This document shows positions 17,296 through 27,158 of a stretch of DNA of 64,000 nt, in pieces. The translations under genes were made by a program, and so were the position numbers. Within the stretch, counting starts at the first letter, position 1. Every line of letters starts with the position of its first letter. This stretch comes from Dyadobacter subterraneus (lineage in GTDB: Bacteria; Bacteroidota; Bacteroidia; Cytophagales; Spirosomataceae): the NCBI RefSeq assembly GCF_015221875.1, contig NZ_JACYGY010000001.1:1674001-1738000 (forward strand), in the 5' to 3' direction. The notes beneath the pieces are model-generated. The model made no database searches. It was given only the letters and a program-made list of their open reading frames with translations, and was not told where the DNA came from.

Positions 17296-19287
17296 TCACA
17301 ATTTTCCTGATTTGGTTTTAGTATTTTGGCCGTTTATTGTCCAGCTGTTATTATCAGCTTTTACATCAGGAAATATATTTTGGGGATCAATAACGACCTT
17401 GGTAACGGAGCCGTCAGAATCAGGGGAAAATGAATAGGAGAGACCCTGTTCCCAGATTTCTACCGGAAAATTGTGTGATTCCTTTTGTCCGTTTTCAAAA
17501 GTAACCTCAACTTTTAAAGGCATCGCTGCTTTTCCCATGTTTTCAACCGTAATTTTCGCTTTTTGTGATTTCCCTTTTTGCGGATTTACAACCTGGGTTA
17601 TTTTCTGGTCCAATTTATAATTTTCGAGAAACATGGATTTCCAGAACCAGTTAAGATCTTCGCCGGTTGAACTGTTGATACTACTGAAAAAATCCCAGGG
17701 CGTTGGATGTTTGTAGGCCCAATCGCTGATGTATTTCCGGAATGCAGGATCGAACCGCTCTTTTCCCAAAATCTCTTCCCTTAATAATGTAAGTAAATAC
17801 GCAACTTTTTGATATTGAATGGTATACACCTGATTGCCGGGAATGACATCCGGCCTGGTCATAATCGCGACAAGCGAATCTGCAAAAAGCGCTTTTACAG
17901 GAACATCAATTTCAGGATAACCAGGAAATTCACCGCCGTTAAAATCTTTGGTTGCCATGTTATCCATAAAAGCGTTGAAACCTTCGTCCATCCATGCATG
18001 TTTTCTTTCATTGCTTCCCACGATCATCGGAAACCAGGTATGCCCAAGCTCATGATTTACAACTGCCCAGTACATATTTCCTTTGTCTTTTGCCGCACAA
18101 AAAACAAGTCCGGGATACTCCATTCCATCCAGATTGGAAGCGACGTTAACGGCTTTGTTGTAGGGATATTCGTACCATTGTTTTGAAAAATATTGCAACG
18201 TAAATTTGATATACTCGCTTGAACGATCCCAGCTATCACTTCGTTTGGATTCGACTGGATACAAGGAACTTCCCAAAACCTTTTTTCCACTGGGTAAAAC
18301 AATTTCAAGTCCTTCCCAAACGAAAGATTTTGAAGCAGTCCAGGCAAAATCTCTCGCTTGATTTAATTTGAATTTCCAGGTACAAAGCGGTTTTGCTGGC
18401 CGGGATGTGGGATCTGTAATTTCTTCAATAGTCCTGATAAATACTTTTTCAGACGAAGTTTTTGCCTTTTTCCATCGCTCCAATTGCGTACTCGTTAATA
18501 CTTCTTCCGGATTGAGAAGATCACCGGATGCTTCAACGATGTATGCTGACGGAAGCGTAATGTTTACATCGAAATTTCCATATTCCAGATAAAATTCACC
18601 GTTGCCCAGATAGGGGAGCGTGTTCCATCCGCTTACGTCATCAAGCACGCAAAGGCGCGGATACCACTGAGCGACCGAATAAATGTCACCGTTTTTGGTA
18701 GGAAGAATATCGGTTCTGTTTACATTGAAATCGGCGTTTCTGAAATTTCTTGGGAATTTGTAAGTGTATTTAATTTGAAAAGAAATCTTTTGTCCGGAAG
18801 GAAGCGGTTCCGACAATTCGATCCGCATTCTGGTATCATGGATTGCAAAAGTAGCTTTATCCCGGTTATTCAAAAGTATAGATTCAATATTAAAACCGCC
18901 TTCGAATTTGGATTCCGCAGCATTGCTGCTTAAAAATAATTTCGCATCAAGTCCTTTTGAATGTTTTTGATAAACATTCTGATCCATTTGCAGCCATAAA
19001 AAAGTCAGTTCTTTTGGACTGTTATTGTAATAGGTAATCGTTTCAATACCTGAAATAATTTCGGCTTTATCGTCGAGCGATACGTCAATTTTATAATCCG
19101 CCCGGTTTTGCCAGTAATCCGGACCAGGCTCACCGGTTGCCAGCCGGTAGGAATTTCCGGAAGGCAAAAATGACGATGAAGAAAACAGTTCAGACGCAAC
19201 AAATTTTGATTTTGACTTTTCCGATGACTGGGCATTAACGGAGCAATAGGAAAGAAAAAAGCAAAATGACAGCAGAAAACGGTTCAT
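17296..19287 (-). CDS. M1 family zinc metallopeptidase, secreted (second copy)
   Basis: 663 residues from the ATG at 19287 (MNRFLLSFCFFLSYCSVNAQ, a signal peptide). The frame is open to 19350, but the upstream 21 residues are not signal-like. The domain order matches the other M1 gene: beta-domain (PDYWQNRADYKIDVSL), GMEYPGLVF in place of GAMEN, zinc site HELGH near residue 411, MDEGFNAFMD about 20 residues on, and the shared late motif HPTPWDFFSSIN plus NWFWKSMFLENY (compare HPTPHDFF and NWFWKSWFFEKG in the first copy). The two genes are ancient paralogues. It probably degrades oligopeptides in the periplasm. It is upstream of no partner. Confidence 0.93.
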   Translation of the reverse strand: MNRFLLSFCFFLSYCSVNAQSSEKSKSKFVASELFSSSSFLPSGNSYRLATGEPGPDYWQNRADYKIDVSLDDKAEIISGIETITYYNNSPKELTFLWLQMDQNVYQKHSKGLDAKLFLSSNAAESKFEGGFNIESILLNNRDKATFAIHDTRMRIELSEPLPSGQKISFQIKYTYKFPRNFRNADFNVNRTDILPTKNGDIYSVAQWYPRLCVLDDVSGWNTLPYLGNGEFYLEYGNFDVNITLPSAYIVEASGDLLNPEEVLTSTQLERWKKAKTSSEKVFIRTIEEITDPTSRPAKPLCTWKFKLNQARDFAWTASKSFVWEGLEIVLPSGKKVLGSSLYPVESKRSDSWDRSSEYIKFTLQYFSKQWYEYPYNKAVNVASNLDGMEYPGLVFCAAKDKGNMYWAVVNHELGHTWFPMIVGSNERKHAWMDEGFNAFMDNMATKDFNGGEFPGYPEIDVPVKALFADSLVAIMTRPDVIPGNQVYTIQYQKVAYLLTLLREEILGKERFDPAFRKYISDWAYKHPTPWDFFSSINSSTGEDLNWFWKSMFLENYKLDQKITQVVNPQKGKSQKAKITVENMGKAAMPLKVEVTFENGQKESHNFPVEIWEQGLSYSFSPDSDGSVTKVVIDPQNIFPDVKADNNSWTINGQNTKTKSGKL

Positions 19288-19387
19288 AAATATTTTTTGG
19301 GCAGATGAATAAGTTGACAAATCAAGATAATGATTTAATGTAAAAAGCACTCATATTTTCTTTTTTGATTCGATTCTATTTTAACAC

Positions 19388-19446
19388 AAAAAAGAGACAA
19401 CATCCAGGCTTTCGCTTTCGATATTGTCTCTTTTTATTTTATGATA
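19388..19446 (-). terminator. Terminator after the SusC-SusD operon
   Basis: Inverted repeat AAAAAAGAGACAA (19388-19400) and TTGTCTCTTTTT (from 19434), with an internal loop of about 33 nt. It lies just beyond the SusD stop at 19453. A/T runs on both sides allow bidirectional use. Confidence 0.7.
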
Positions 19447-19452
19447 AATCAA

Positions 19453-20913
19453 TTAGTTTGACACCGTACGTGTATCCCACCACATTTTTTTACCCCAGAA
19501 ATTGTCTTTTATTTCTGCAATAAATGATGCGCTGTTACCTGCATTTAAAGTGGTTTCTGTTGGTGGATAAGGGTAACGGAATGGCGGGCGGGTATGACCT
19601 GTGAAAGGTGATCCTGTCGCAGCCGGCATCAAAGGAATGTCAGTGCGTCGGGACTCAGCCCAAGCCTCGTTGCCGTTTTTGTAAAGAGACAGCCATTTTT
19701 GAGTGTACAGTTTTGTTGTTGTGTTATCCCATTTTACATCAGAACCCGCAAGGTACGTGCTGATGACGGAAGCATCGGTAATCCCGTTTTCATTCAAGGA
19801 AGCGGTAACGCCGTTATTGTATAAAGTTTCGGCAGTACTTGAACCCGTATTCCAGCCTTTTTGTGCAGCTTCGGCCAGGATGAAAAGCACTTCGCTGTAA
19901 CGCATCATCGGAGAAAATCCTGTTGGGTCTTCGCGGAATTTCACGCCGATCCTGGAATAATTAGAAATTACCGGTGAAGTTGGCGGGCCAATTTCCACAC
20001 CTCTGTATTCGCCGTCGCTTGGTGCCGGTTTGGCATAAACTGCCAATCGCGGATCTTTTAGCTGTTTAAGAGAATTGATCAGAATATTACTTGGGCCATG
20101 ATCGTCGCGGGTCATGAAGTTGGAGTTCCAGGGTTCAATGTAAGGACTAGATCCAGTCCATTTCAGGAAAGCATTGTCGGTATTCGCGGCCAGTACCGGA
20201 TAGGTAGCAGGAGCTGCGGCGATTTCTTCAATAATTGGTTTGGCAGTAGCAGGACTAACATTCGAAATCCTGATCGCAACACGCAGTCTCAATGAGTTGC
20301 AAAGTTTTTGCCATTTTTTTACATCGCCACCATAAAGCAAATCTCCTTCGCCCAAAACATCCGTTCCGCCTGCTGCAAATAAATCGGCAGCGGTCTTTAA
20401 TTGAGTGATAATCGCAGGATAAATGGTTTCCTGCGTATCATATTTCGGGGTAATAAAACCAGCGTCACCTTTAAAAGCTTCTGTAAATGGAATGTCTCTC
20501 CAACGGTCCGTCGCAATCTGCAAAATGAAAGCCTGCAATGTCAGACCCGTTGCTTTCATGTTTTTTGAACCTGTTTTGTCCGCCTGGTCGATAATTGCCT
20601 GGGCATTTTTCAGGTCGCGGTAAATCACGGTCCATAATGTGTTGATGTTCATTGAAGTAAACATATACCGGGAATCATCGATGTATTGCAATTTTCCCAA
20701 ATGTCCGGAATATGTTGAAGGTTCGTTCATATCACCCAGAACGCCGAAATAATTTGTGGCGAAATCGGTAAGCACATAACCCAGCACATTAGTAATAGGA
20801 GCTTCAACAGGACTGTTAGGATTTGTATTTATTTCCTCAAAATCGTCGGTACATGATTGTCCGGTAAATGCCAGGAAAATGAGGATTAGTAAACAGGTTG
20901 ATATATTTTTCAT
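19453..20913 (-). CDS. SusD-like glycan-binding lipoprotein (SusD_2 type)
   Basis: 486 residues. Lipoprotein signal MKNISTCLLILIFLAFTG with Cys after GQS, then the typical acidic SusD_2 opening (TDDFEEINTNPNSPVEAP). The middle shows LKTAADLFAAGG, the conserved QKLCNSLRLRVAIRISN, and the C-terminal MRYSEVLFILAEAAQKGW with late WLSLYKNGNEAWAESRRTD. It starts 5 bp after the SusC stop on the same strand, a classical SusC-SusD pair. SusD_2-type proteins often pair with SusC for peptides or non-starch glycans. No glycosidase gene follows directly, so the substrate is unknown. Confidence 0.95.
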   Translation of the reverse strand: MKNISTCLLILIFLAFTGQSCTDDFEEINTNPNSPVEAPITNVLGYVLTDFATNYFGVLGDMNEPSTYSGHLGKLQYIDDSRYMFTSMNINTLWTVIYRDLKNAQAIIDQADKTGSKNMKATGLTLQAFILQIATDRWRDIPFTEAFKGDAGFITPKYDTQETIYPAIITQLKTAADLFAAGGTDVLGEGDLLYGGDVKKWQKLCNSLRLRVAIRISNVSPATAKPIIEEIAAAPATYPVLAANTDNAFLKWTGSSPYIEPWNSNFMTRDDHGPSNILINSLKQLKDPRLAVYAKPAPSDGEYRGVEIGPPTSPVISNYSRIGVKFREDPTGFSPMMRYSEVLFILAEAAQKGWNTGSSTAETLYNNGVTASLNENGITDASVISTYLAGSDVKWDNTTTKLYTQKWLSLYKNGNEAWAESRRTDIPLMPAATGSPFTGHTRPPFRYPYPPTETTLNAGNSASFIAEIKDNFWGKKMWWDTRTVSN

Positions 20914-20918
20914 AATGA

Positions 20919-23900
20919 TCAGAATTTCACATTTAATTTAACGCCTATGCTTCTGTTGGAAGGAATCTGGTATTGTTCGATTCCCAACCCGTCGTTTCCA
21001 ACACCAAATCCGGTTTCAGGATCAATGTGCGCAACATTGCTTTTTGAAGTATAAAGCAAGGCTACGTTACGGGCGAACAGTGAAATACCAGCACCTTTAA
21101 GCCATGGATATTTTGAAGTGAAAGCAGATGGTAATTGATAACCCAGTTCAATCTGGCGTAGTTTTATAAAACTTCCATCAACAATCGCCGTTTCTCTTCC
21201 ACCCCATAGGCTTTGGAAATAATCTCTCGCACCAACACGTATAGTATTTGGCGTTCCATCTGCCATGGTTACTTTTTCATTTTTAAGAACGTCCTGTCCT
21301 ACAACCAAACCATTCTCACGAATACCGCCTTCCACCGTTGGCGCAGTAACACCCGATTGCAAACCAAACCATTGTGTTACGCTGAATACATCACCGCCTT
21401 TTCTCATATCCAACAAAAAGTTGAAGTTGAAATTTTTGTAAGTAAAGCTGTTGGTAACACCTCCAACCCAGTCAGGCATTACGTTTCCTACTGCTGTTGG
21501 TGTAGAGTTATAGGTTGGCAAACCATTGCTTCCGATAATGATAGCGCCCGTAGAAGCATCTCTTGCGAAAGTTGGTCCTCTCATTACACCGTACGCCTGG
21601 CCGGGAACTGCATCGACCGTAAGTCCCCAAACCGAAGTGATCGTATACGCTTCAAGTTTCTGACCGGTTGTCGGATCCTGATAAAGCTCGTTTACCATAC
21701 TTTTGTTTTTTGCCCAGTTTGCGCTGATATCCCAGTTAAATCCACCCGGGTTGCGAATAATTCCGGCAGTTAATTGAAGTTCAACACCTTTGTTTTGAAT
21801 TTCACCTGCGTTCAGCTGCATCGTGCTATAACCGGAAGCTCCGGAAATATTCACCTGCATGATCTGGTTGGTGGTAATTTTGTTGTAGTAAGTTGCATCC
21901 AAACCAATCCGGCGATTCAGGAATTGCAATTCAAAACCAACCTCTGTACTTTTTGCTTTTTCAGGTTTCAGGTTAAGCGGAGGCAAAGTGCTTGAAATAC
22001 TGTAAAGTGTCACTCCGTTGAAAGCCGTGGAATTTGCAATGTAGGAAGATTGTAACTGGTAAGGACTTCCGCCATTACCAACAGACGCCCAGCTTGCACG
22101 AAGTTTACCAAAACTTAGTATTTCTGAATTCACCGGAATCACGTTTGTGAATACCCAGCTAAGACTTGCCGAAGGATAAAAGTAAGACCAGTTTCCCCTT
22201 GGCAATGTAGAACTCCAGTCATTTCTTGCTGTCAAATCCAGGTAAAGATAATCTTTGAAACCAAGTGAAGCTTGTCCATAAACACTATTGGTTCTCAGCT
22301 TGTTGGTTGTCATAGCCGTTGTCGGGCTGCCTTTGGCGTTACTGATTGTAAATAAGTCAGGAACGGTTAACTGCGCAGCACCAAGTGAGCTGTAATTATA
22401 ATTGTAGTTGCGATAATTGGCTCCGGCAGTGTAACTTAGGGTAAGATCTTTTGTCAGATTACCATGACCTGTAAGGATAAGGTCAGCGTTTATTTCATTG
22501 ATATTATATTTTGATTCAGTGAATTTTCCACCGCCCCAGGTTTTGTCAGCCATACTTGTCAAAGTTTCGTTCGACTTGTTGTGGATGATTTCCATTCGGC
22601 GTTCAGCCGACCAGTCTGTTCCGATTCTGGCCATAGCACTTAGCCATTCACCAAATTTGTAAGTTGCACTTACATTGCCAAACACACGATCTTTATAACG
22701 TGAATGCGTATTGTTATTTACATTGAAATAAGGGTTATCATGAAAATTGTTGTTCCAGTTGTAAGGCATTCCGTCGGCGAAAGTCTCGTTGTAATGCGCT
22801 TTCAGATCTGCCATATCAACCTGGCGCCCAAACCAGCCACCGATCGATTGCATCGGGTTATTTGAATGGTATCCCTGACCAACCAGGTTATCATTAGCCG
22901 TACGAACGTAATTGATTAATGCATTCGTTTTTAGTCTTTTCGTGATATTTTGTGTAGTGTTCAGCTGGATTGTATAGCGTTTCTGATCCGTGTTTGGGAT
23001 AGTACCAATCTGCTTTTGCTGACCAAATGACAAACGCGTATCTCCGGCCTCAGAACTGGAAGCGATAGCCACAGAATTGTCAATCGTATAACCAGTCTGG
23101 AAGAAATCTTTTACGTTATTTGGATGTGAAACCCAGGGTGTTGCCGTGCGGTTTCCATTCGCATCCAACGGGCTGTTATACTGCGGAATCATAAGACCTG
23201 CATCCAGTCTTGGTCCCCAGCTTTCATCCACACCATCGTTGATACCATTACCTAACCCGTCCTTATAAGAAAAACCTGTGGAGGTCGCATAATCCTGATA
23301 GGTCTGGCCGTTTCCGTTTTTTTTCCACATGTACTCTTCACCATATACGCCTTGTCCGTACTGGTTCTGATACTTGGGAAGAATGTATGGTTTCTCGTAA
23401 GAAAATCCGCCTGAGTAGGTTACCGAAGTACCTTTTCCAGCGCCTCTTCCGTTTTTGGTTGTAATCAGAATTACACCATTTGCTGCCTGATAACCATACA
23501 AAGCCGCCGCGTTTGCACCTTTCAGTACAGACATGGAAGCGATATTGTTTGGGTCAATTTCAGCAACTGCATTTCCATAATCAACGCCACCACCTGATGA
23601 GGTATTCGTTGAGAAATTGCTGATCGGAACACCATCAACTACAAAAAGCGGCTGGTTATTTCCGAAGGAATTATTACCACGCAAAACAATTCTTGTACCC
23701 GATCCAACCGCGCCGCTACCTGCTGTAATCTGCACACCAGCCACTTTTCCGGAAAGGGAGTTTAGTACGTTTTGTTCATTACTACGGGTAAGTTCAGCTC
23801 CCTTTACTTCCTGAATAGAATAACCAAGCGATTTTTTCTCTCTCGTAACACCAAGCGCAGTTACAACGACTTCATTAAGCAGTTTATGATCTGCAACCAA

Positions 23901-24242
23901 TGTCAAGTTGATCATGCTTTTGCCGTCCACCGGGATTTCCTGTGTCAGGTAACCAATAAAGCTGACAATAAGCGTACTGTTTTCGGAAGCCTTTAAGCGG
24001 AATTTTCCGTTTCCGTCCGTAGTGGTACCGTTGTTTAAATCGCCTTTCACCATCACGGATGCGCCCGGAAGCGGACTGCCGTCTTCTTTGGAAGTGATCA
24101 CACCAGAGATTTCAATTTCTGCTACCCTGGAAATCTGCTTTGCACGTTCCGCCCTGGCGGTATTATTTGCCGGGAGGCAAAAAAATACGGAGCCCGCGAC
24201 CAACATGGTACGCATGGAAAAAATTAAGATAGGTCGTTTCAT
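20919..24242 (-). CDS. SusC/RagA TonB-dependent outer-membrane receptor
   Basis: 1,107 residues from the ATG at 24242 (MKRPILIFSMRTMLVAG, signal peptide ending near NTARAE). The frame is open to 24278, but the earlier residues are not signal-like. Order: carboxypeptidase-regulatory-like beta sandwich (ISGVITSKEDGSPLPGASVM), a TonB-box-like region (LLNEVVVTALG), the plug with VLNSLSGKVAGVQITAG and the SusC signature QPLFVVDGVPI, then a long TonB barrel ending in RSIGVKLNVKF with the terminal Phe. It imports large ligands with the SusD downstream. Upstream on the same strand, 445 bp away, is the LytTR response regulator, a possible controller. Confidence 0.96.
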   Translation of the reverse strand: MKRPILIFSMRTMLVAGSVFFCLPANNTARAERAKQISRVAEIEISGVITSKEDGSPLPGASVMVKGDLNNGTTTDGNGKFRLKASENSTLIVSFIGYLTQEIPVDGKSMINLTLVADHKLLNEVVVTALGVTREKKSLGYSIQEVKGAELTRSNEQNVLNSLSGKVAGVQITAGSGAVGSGTRIVLRGNNSFGNNQPLFVVDGVPISNFSTNTSSGGGVDYGNAVAEIDPNNIASMSVLKGANAAALYGYQAANGVILITTKNGRGAGKGTSVTYSGGFSYEKPYILPKYQNQYGQGVYGEEYMWKKNGNGQTYQDYATSTGFSYKDGLGNGINDGVDESWGPRLDAGLMIPQYNSPLDANGNRTATPWVSHPNNVKDFFQTGYTIDNSVAIASSSEAGDTRLSFGQQKQIGTIPNTDQKRYTIQLNTTQNITKRLKTNALINYVRTANDNLVGQGYHSNNPMQSIGGWFGRQVDMADLKAHYNETFADGMPYNWNNNFHDNPYFNVNNNTHSRYKDRVFGNVSATYKFGEWLSAMARIGTDWSAERRMEIIHNKSNETLTSMADKTWGGGKFTESKYNINEINADLILTGHGNLTKDLTLSYTAGANYRNYNYNYSSLGAAQLTVPDLFTISNAKGSPTTAMTTNKLRTNSVYGQASLGFKDYLYLDLTARNDWSSTLPRGNWSYFYPSASLSWVFTNVIPVNSEILSFGKLRASWASVGNGGSPYQLQSSYIANSTAFNGVTLYSISSTLPPLNLKPEKAKSTEVGFELQFLNRRIGLDATYYNKITTNQIMQVNISGASGYSTMQLNAGEIQNKGVELQLTAGIIRNPGGFNWDISANWAKNKSMVNELYQDPTTGQKLEAYTITSVWGLTVDAVPGQAYGVMRGPTFARDASTGAIIIGSNGLPTYNSTPTAVGNVMPDWVGGVTNSFTYKNFNFNFLLDMRKGGDVFSVTQWFGLQSGVTAPTVEGGIRENGLVVGQDVLKNEKVTMADGTPNTIRVGARDYFQSLWGGRETAIVDGSFIKLRQIELGYQLPSAFTSKYPWLKGAGISLFARNVALLYTSKSNVAHIDPETGFGVGNDGLGIEQYQIPSNRSIGVKLNVKF

Positions 24243-24686
24243 ACTTATTGTAGATAGGTTGTAGTAATTAAAATCCATGAAAATATTTTTACTAACCGAG
24301 TAATGTTCGGGCAGTCAGTCAGAAATTAATAGTATAACCCGGACGCTTTTCAACCGATAACGGGCCGGATAGCTTGTGGGTTAAGCAATGGGTTCAAATA
24401 GCAATAGTCACACACTTACAGGCTTAATATTACTTTGGAGTTCTTATTGTAAAATTACTGGTCGCCGATTGTAATTTCTTCGTGGTAATTGCCGGATAGT
24501 TTACCAATATTATCTTTCTGTTTAACTAATTTTGGCAAATCTGGATTATGTAGTGATTTGTATGGAATATTTCAAAAACGAACAAATTAAACTTTAATAT
24601 TAGTTTTTAATACAGTTTAATTGTTTGAATTGTAGCTTTTGATGATTTCTACAAATTGAGAAGATAACCGTTTTACGAGTTATTGG
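24243..24686. other. Regulatory spacer upstream of SusC
   Basis: 444 bp of AT-rich DNA between the LytTR gene stop and the SusC start. I find no gene and no TTG-N(17-23)-TAnnTTTG match for SusC. The long leader could carry direct-repeat LytTR sites or an untranslated leader, but I could not identify them by eye. Confidence 0.4.
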
Positions 24687-25385
24687 CTAGATCATTTTAT
24701 CTTTTAAATCTTTGTACCGGGATCTTCCCACAGGCAGAATTTCTCCGGTTTTGAGCAAAAGTCCGTAGCGGCCGCCTGGCTGTATTAGAATCCGTTCTGC
24801 CTGGGCTAGCGAAATCAGGTAGGATTTGTGGATACGCTCAAAGGTGTCAGGAAGTAATTGTTGCAGTTTTTCAAGGGATTTGTCGTGCAATTCCTGTTTC
24901 CCGTTTTGAAGGTATAATTCACTATAAATACCGGCGCCTTTTATGTAGTGCAAATCATTTATATCAATGAGCCGTACCGTTCCGGACTTTTTTACAGCAA
25001 GGAATTTTATATTTCTTTCTACACCTTTTGTGACCACTGAAATCCGCCTGAAAGCCATTTCCAGTCTGGGCTGGTCAAAAGGTTTTGGAACAAAATCAAG
25101 CACGCCGTAGGTGAAAGCCGTTATGGCTTTATCCGTATAAGCCGAAACGATAATAGTATGAAAAGATCCGGCTACGACAGATTCCAGTACATCAAATCCG
25201 TTTTCCCCATTTAGATTCAAATCCAGTAACAAAAGATCAACCGGATGGTTTTCAATATAATTCAGTCCCTTTTGTAATGAATCGCAAATGGTTAGAGCCG
25301 ACAAATTTTCTTCAAAAAAACTACGTGTAATCCGTTCCAGTCTGTTGGCTATTCTGGCTTCGTCTTCAATAATCAGTACGTTCAT
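24687..25385 (-). CDS. LytTR family response regulator
   Basis: 232 residues. The receiver domain (1-120) has the acidic pocket E7-D8-E9, the phospho-acceptor Asp55 in LLLLDLNLNGENG, the switch Ser/Thr in TIIVSAYTD and the Lys in DFVPKPFDQP. The LytTR DNA-binding domain (about 130-232) contains LIDINDLHYIKGAGIYSEL, then LPDTFERIHKSYLISLAQ and a late ILPVGRSRYKDLKDK. Its start overlaps the kinase stop by 4 bp (ATGA), so the two are translationally coupled. Such pairs commonly control nearby transport or surface genes. Confidence 0.95.
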   Translation of the reverse strand: MNVLIIEDEARIANRLERITRSFFEENLSALTICDSLQKGLNYIENHPVDLLLLDLNLNGENGFDVLESVVAGSFHTIIVSAYTDKAITAFTYGVLDFVPKPFDQPRLEMAFRRISVVTKGVERNIKFLAVKKSGTVRLIDINDLHYIKGAGIYSELYLQNGKQELHDKSLEKLQQLLPDTFERIHKSYLISLAQAERILIQPGGRYGLLLKTGEILPVGRSRYKDLKDKMI

Positions 25386-27049
25386 TTCTTATAAAGCTTA
25401 ATGGTAGATAACCAGCCGGAAGGTGAGGCTTCCGAGGAAAATTGCCATTTGTCTTCATAACTTTCAGTTAAACGTGCCTGAATATAGCGGAAACCTGTTC
25501 CACCTTTGTTATGCCTGAAAGGCGCCCGGTTTTCTGCTATGGTTTCGAAGGTATATTGACGGTAAGTTTCAGTATTCAAAAAGCGTAAACAGAACCGGAT
25601 GCCTTCATCATTTATTGGAATACTATGGGTTATACCATTTTCCAGCAGTGTATGAATAAGCGCAGGAGGAATAAATTCGGCTTCATCAATCCCGTATTCT
25701 TCCCAGTGGTAATTGATTTCTTTTCGGAACTGCATGACGGTAAGATGAACCTTGCAAAGTTCAATTTCCTGTCTGACCGGAATAAGAACCTCTTCCGAAA
25801 TCGTGTTCATGATATCAAATTCTGCTGCCAAAGCATGGATAAATTCAGCACCCTGTTTGGGCGATTCTTCTACCCAGTCGATCAGTGAAGTAAGAGTGTT
25901 TTTAAGAAAATGTGGCTGAATGTTCTTTTTGACCAGTTCAAGCTGTAATCTTGAAGAAAGCAGCAATGAAGAATGATATTCGTCCTCGATGACCCGGCTG
26001 CGTATGGAATGGAGGTACAGCATGCATAACACAATGATTGTAAAACTGATAAACAAGCCAAAATCATAAACAAGATAGTTGTTGACCACAATGCTGCACA
26101 GAAGTCCGGCCAATACCAGAATGGCCCCTTTTTCTTTTTGCCAGATCGCGTTGAATACCACTATGGTAGAAGCAACCCACATGCAAATACTGTAAGACTG
26201 AGCATTGCTGTCGTAGTGCCGGTAATTTAAAAAGTATATTGAAAGCAGTGATGCAATCAGAATTCCAGTCAGCACTTTTTTCCATTTGAAATTAAACTGA
26301 ATGGTAAAATAAAGAGGCACCAACACGGCAATGATCATTGTCAGTATGCCTATACCTTCCAGTCGGACAAAAAATGCTGTATAAGGTATGTCAAAATAAA
26401 ATTTTATGTATTCAAGGATCAATAATGCGAAAAAAAGAAGGCAGATAACTGCAAAGATCAATGTGGTTTGCTGCGGTTTGCTGCTGTTAAAATATAAAAA
26501 GAAATAATACAGAGAAGCGATCAGAAATGCACCGGACATCAGATTCATCAGCGAAGTGATGATTAACGGCCGGGTTAGTAAAGTTTTATAAAGATCCATT
26601 TTGACAAAAAATCCGCGCTGTTCCGTAGTAAGGTAAGACTGCGACGCCCGGAGGGCAACAATGTGCATTCCGGCTGCGGTTAAAGAATCGGGCAAACTGT
26701 AACATGTTGTTTCTGTTCCCGGAATTTCCGGCTTGTTTTTATTCCGGATATTCCCATTTTTCCCAATAAACACGCCATCCCAATATAGCTGAAAAGCGCC
26801 GAAGCCGTGGACTTCAAGACCTGCCATCGCCGGTGGGTTTTTAGCAATTTTGATATGTGTACGGACCCAGAAAATCTGTTCCTTTCCAGATGATTGCTCC
26901 GTTGCCCAGTCTGAATCGTCATAATTTTTATTCGCCCACAAAATACTGTCGCCGTTTTGATACACAACCGGATATTCCTCATAAACCACATCGGATTTAC
27001 AGGAAACAAAAAAAGGAATGAGGGCTAAAAGAAAATAGAGGCGTTGCAT
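25382..27049 (-). CDS. Membrane sensor histidine kinase (LytS/His_kinase type) with extracellular jelly-roll sensor
   Basis: 555 residues from the ATG at 27049 (MQRLYFLLALIPFFVSCKSD, lipoprotein-like signal with Cys). The frame is open to 27088. Residues about 20-160 form a galactose-binding-like jelly roll (EVHGFGAFQLYWDGVFIGKN), a layout like 7TM-DISM receptors. Several transmembrane helices follow (about 165-355), then the PF06580-type kinase core with IQPHFLKNTLTSLIDWVEE, where His is near residue 380, and an ATPase part (PPALIHTLLENGITHSI, then NKGGTGFRYIQARL). Lipidation ahead of a polytopic membrane domain is unusual and may be a simple signal instead. It is coupled to the LytTR regulator and divergent from a TonB-dependent receptor. 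Confidence 0.92.
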   Translation of the reverse strand: MQRLYFLLALIPFFVSCKSDVVYEEYPVVYQNGDSILWANKNYDDSDWATEQSSGKEQIFWVRTHIKIAKNPPAMAGLEVHGFGAFQLYWDGVFIGKNGNIRNKNKPEIPGTETTCYSLPDSLTAAGMHIVALRASQSYLTTEQRGFFVKMDLYKTLLTRPLIITSLMNLMSGAFLIASLYYFFLYFNSSKPQQTTLIFAVICLLFFALLILEYIKFYFDIPYTAFFVRLEGIGILTMIIAVLVPLYFTIQFNFKWKKVLTGILIASLLSIYFLNYRHYDSNAQSYSICMWVASTIVVFNAIWQKEKGAILVLAGLLCSIVVNNYLVYDFGLFISFTIIVLCMLYLHSIRSRVIEDEYHSSLLLSSRLQLELVKKNIQPHFLKNTLTSLIDWVEESPKQGAEFIHALAAEFDIMNTISEEVLIPVRQEIELCKVHLTVMQFRKEINYHWEEYGIDEAEFIPPALIHTLLENGITHSIPINDEGIRFCLRFLNTETYRQYTFETIAENRAPFRHNKGGTGFRYIQARLTESYEDKWQFSSEASPSGWLSTIKLYKK

Positions 27050-27125
27050 AAGGCAAAGGTAACAGGAAGATAAATCACAAAAGTGCATTTGAAAAGGATA
27101 TAATGCTGTTGAAATGATTTTTCAT

Positions 27126-27154
27126 TTGGTACCAGCCAGCACACGCTAAACTTG
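27126..27154 (+). promoter_or_regulatory. Promoter candidate of the TonB-dependent receptor
   Basis: TTG at 27126, an 18-bp spacer, then TAAACTTG (27147-27154), which is 7 of 8 to TAnnTTTG. The ATG starts at 27159, so transcription from here would give an almost leaderless mRNA. The divergent kinase gene starts at 27049. Confidence 0.4.
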
Positions 27155-27158
27155 CCTC

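Noticed and set aside
21213..21773. 186-codon plus-strand ORF opposite SusC
   Set aside because: Antisense shadow; composition follows the SusC codons on the other strand.
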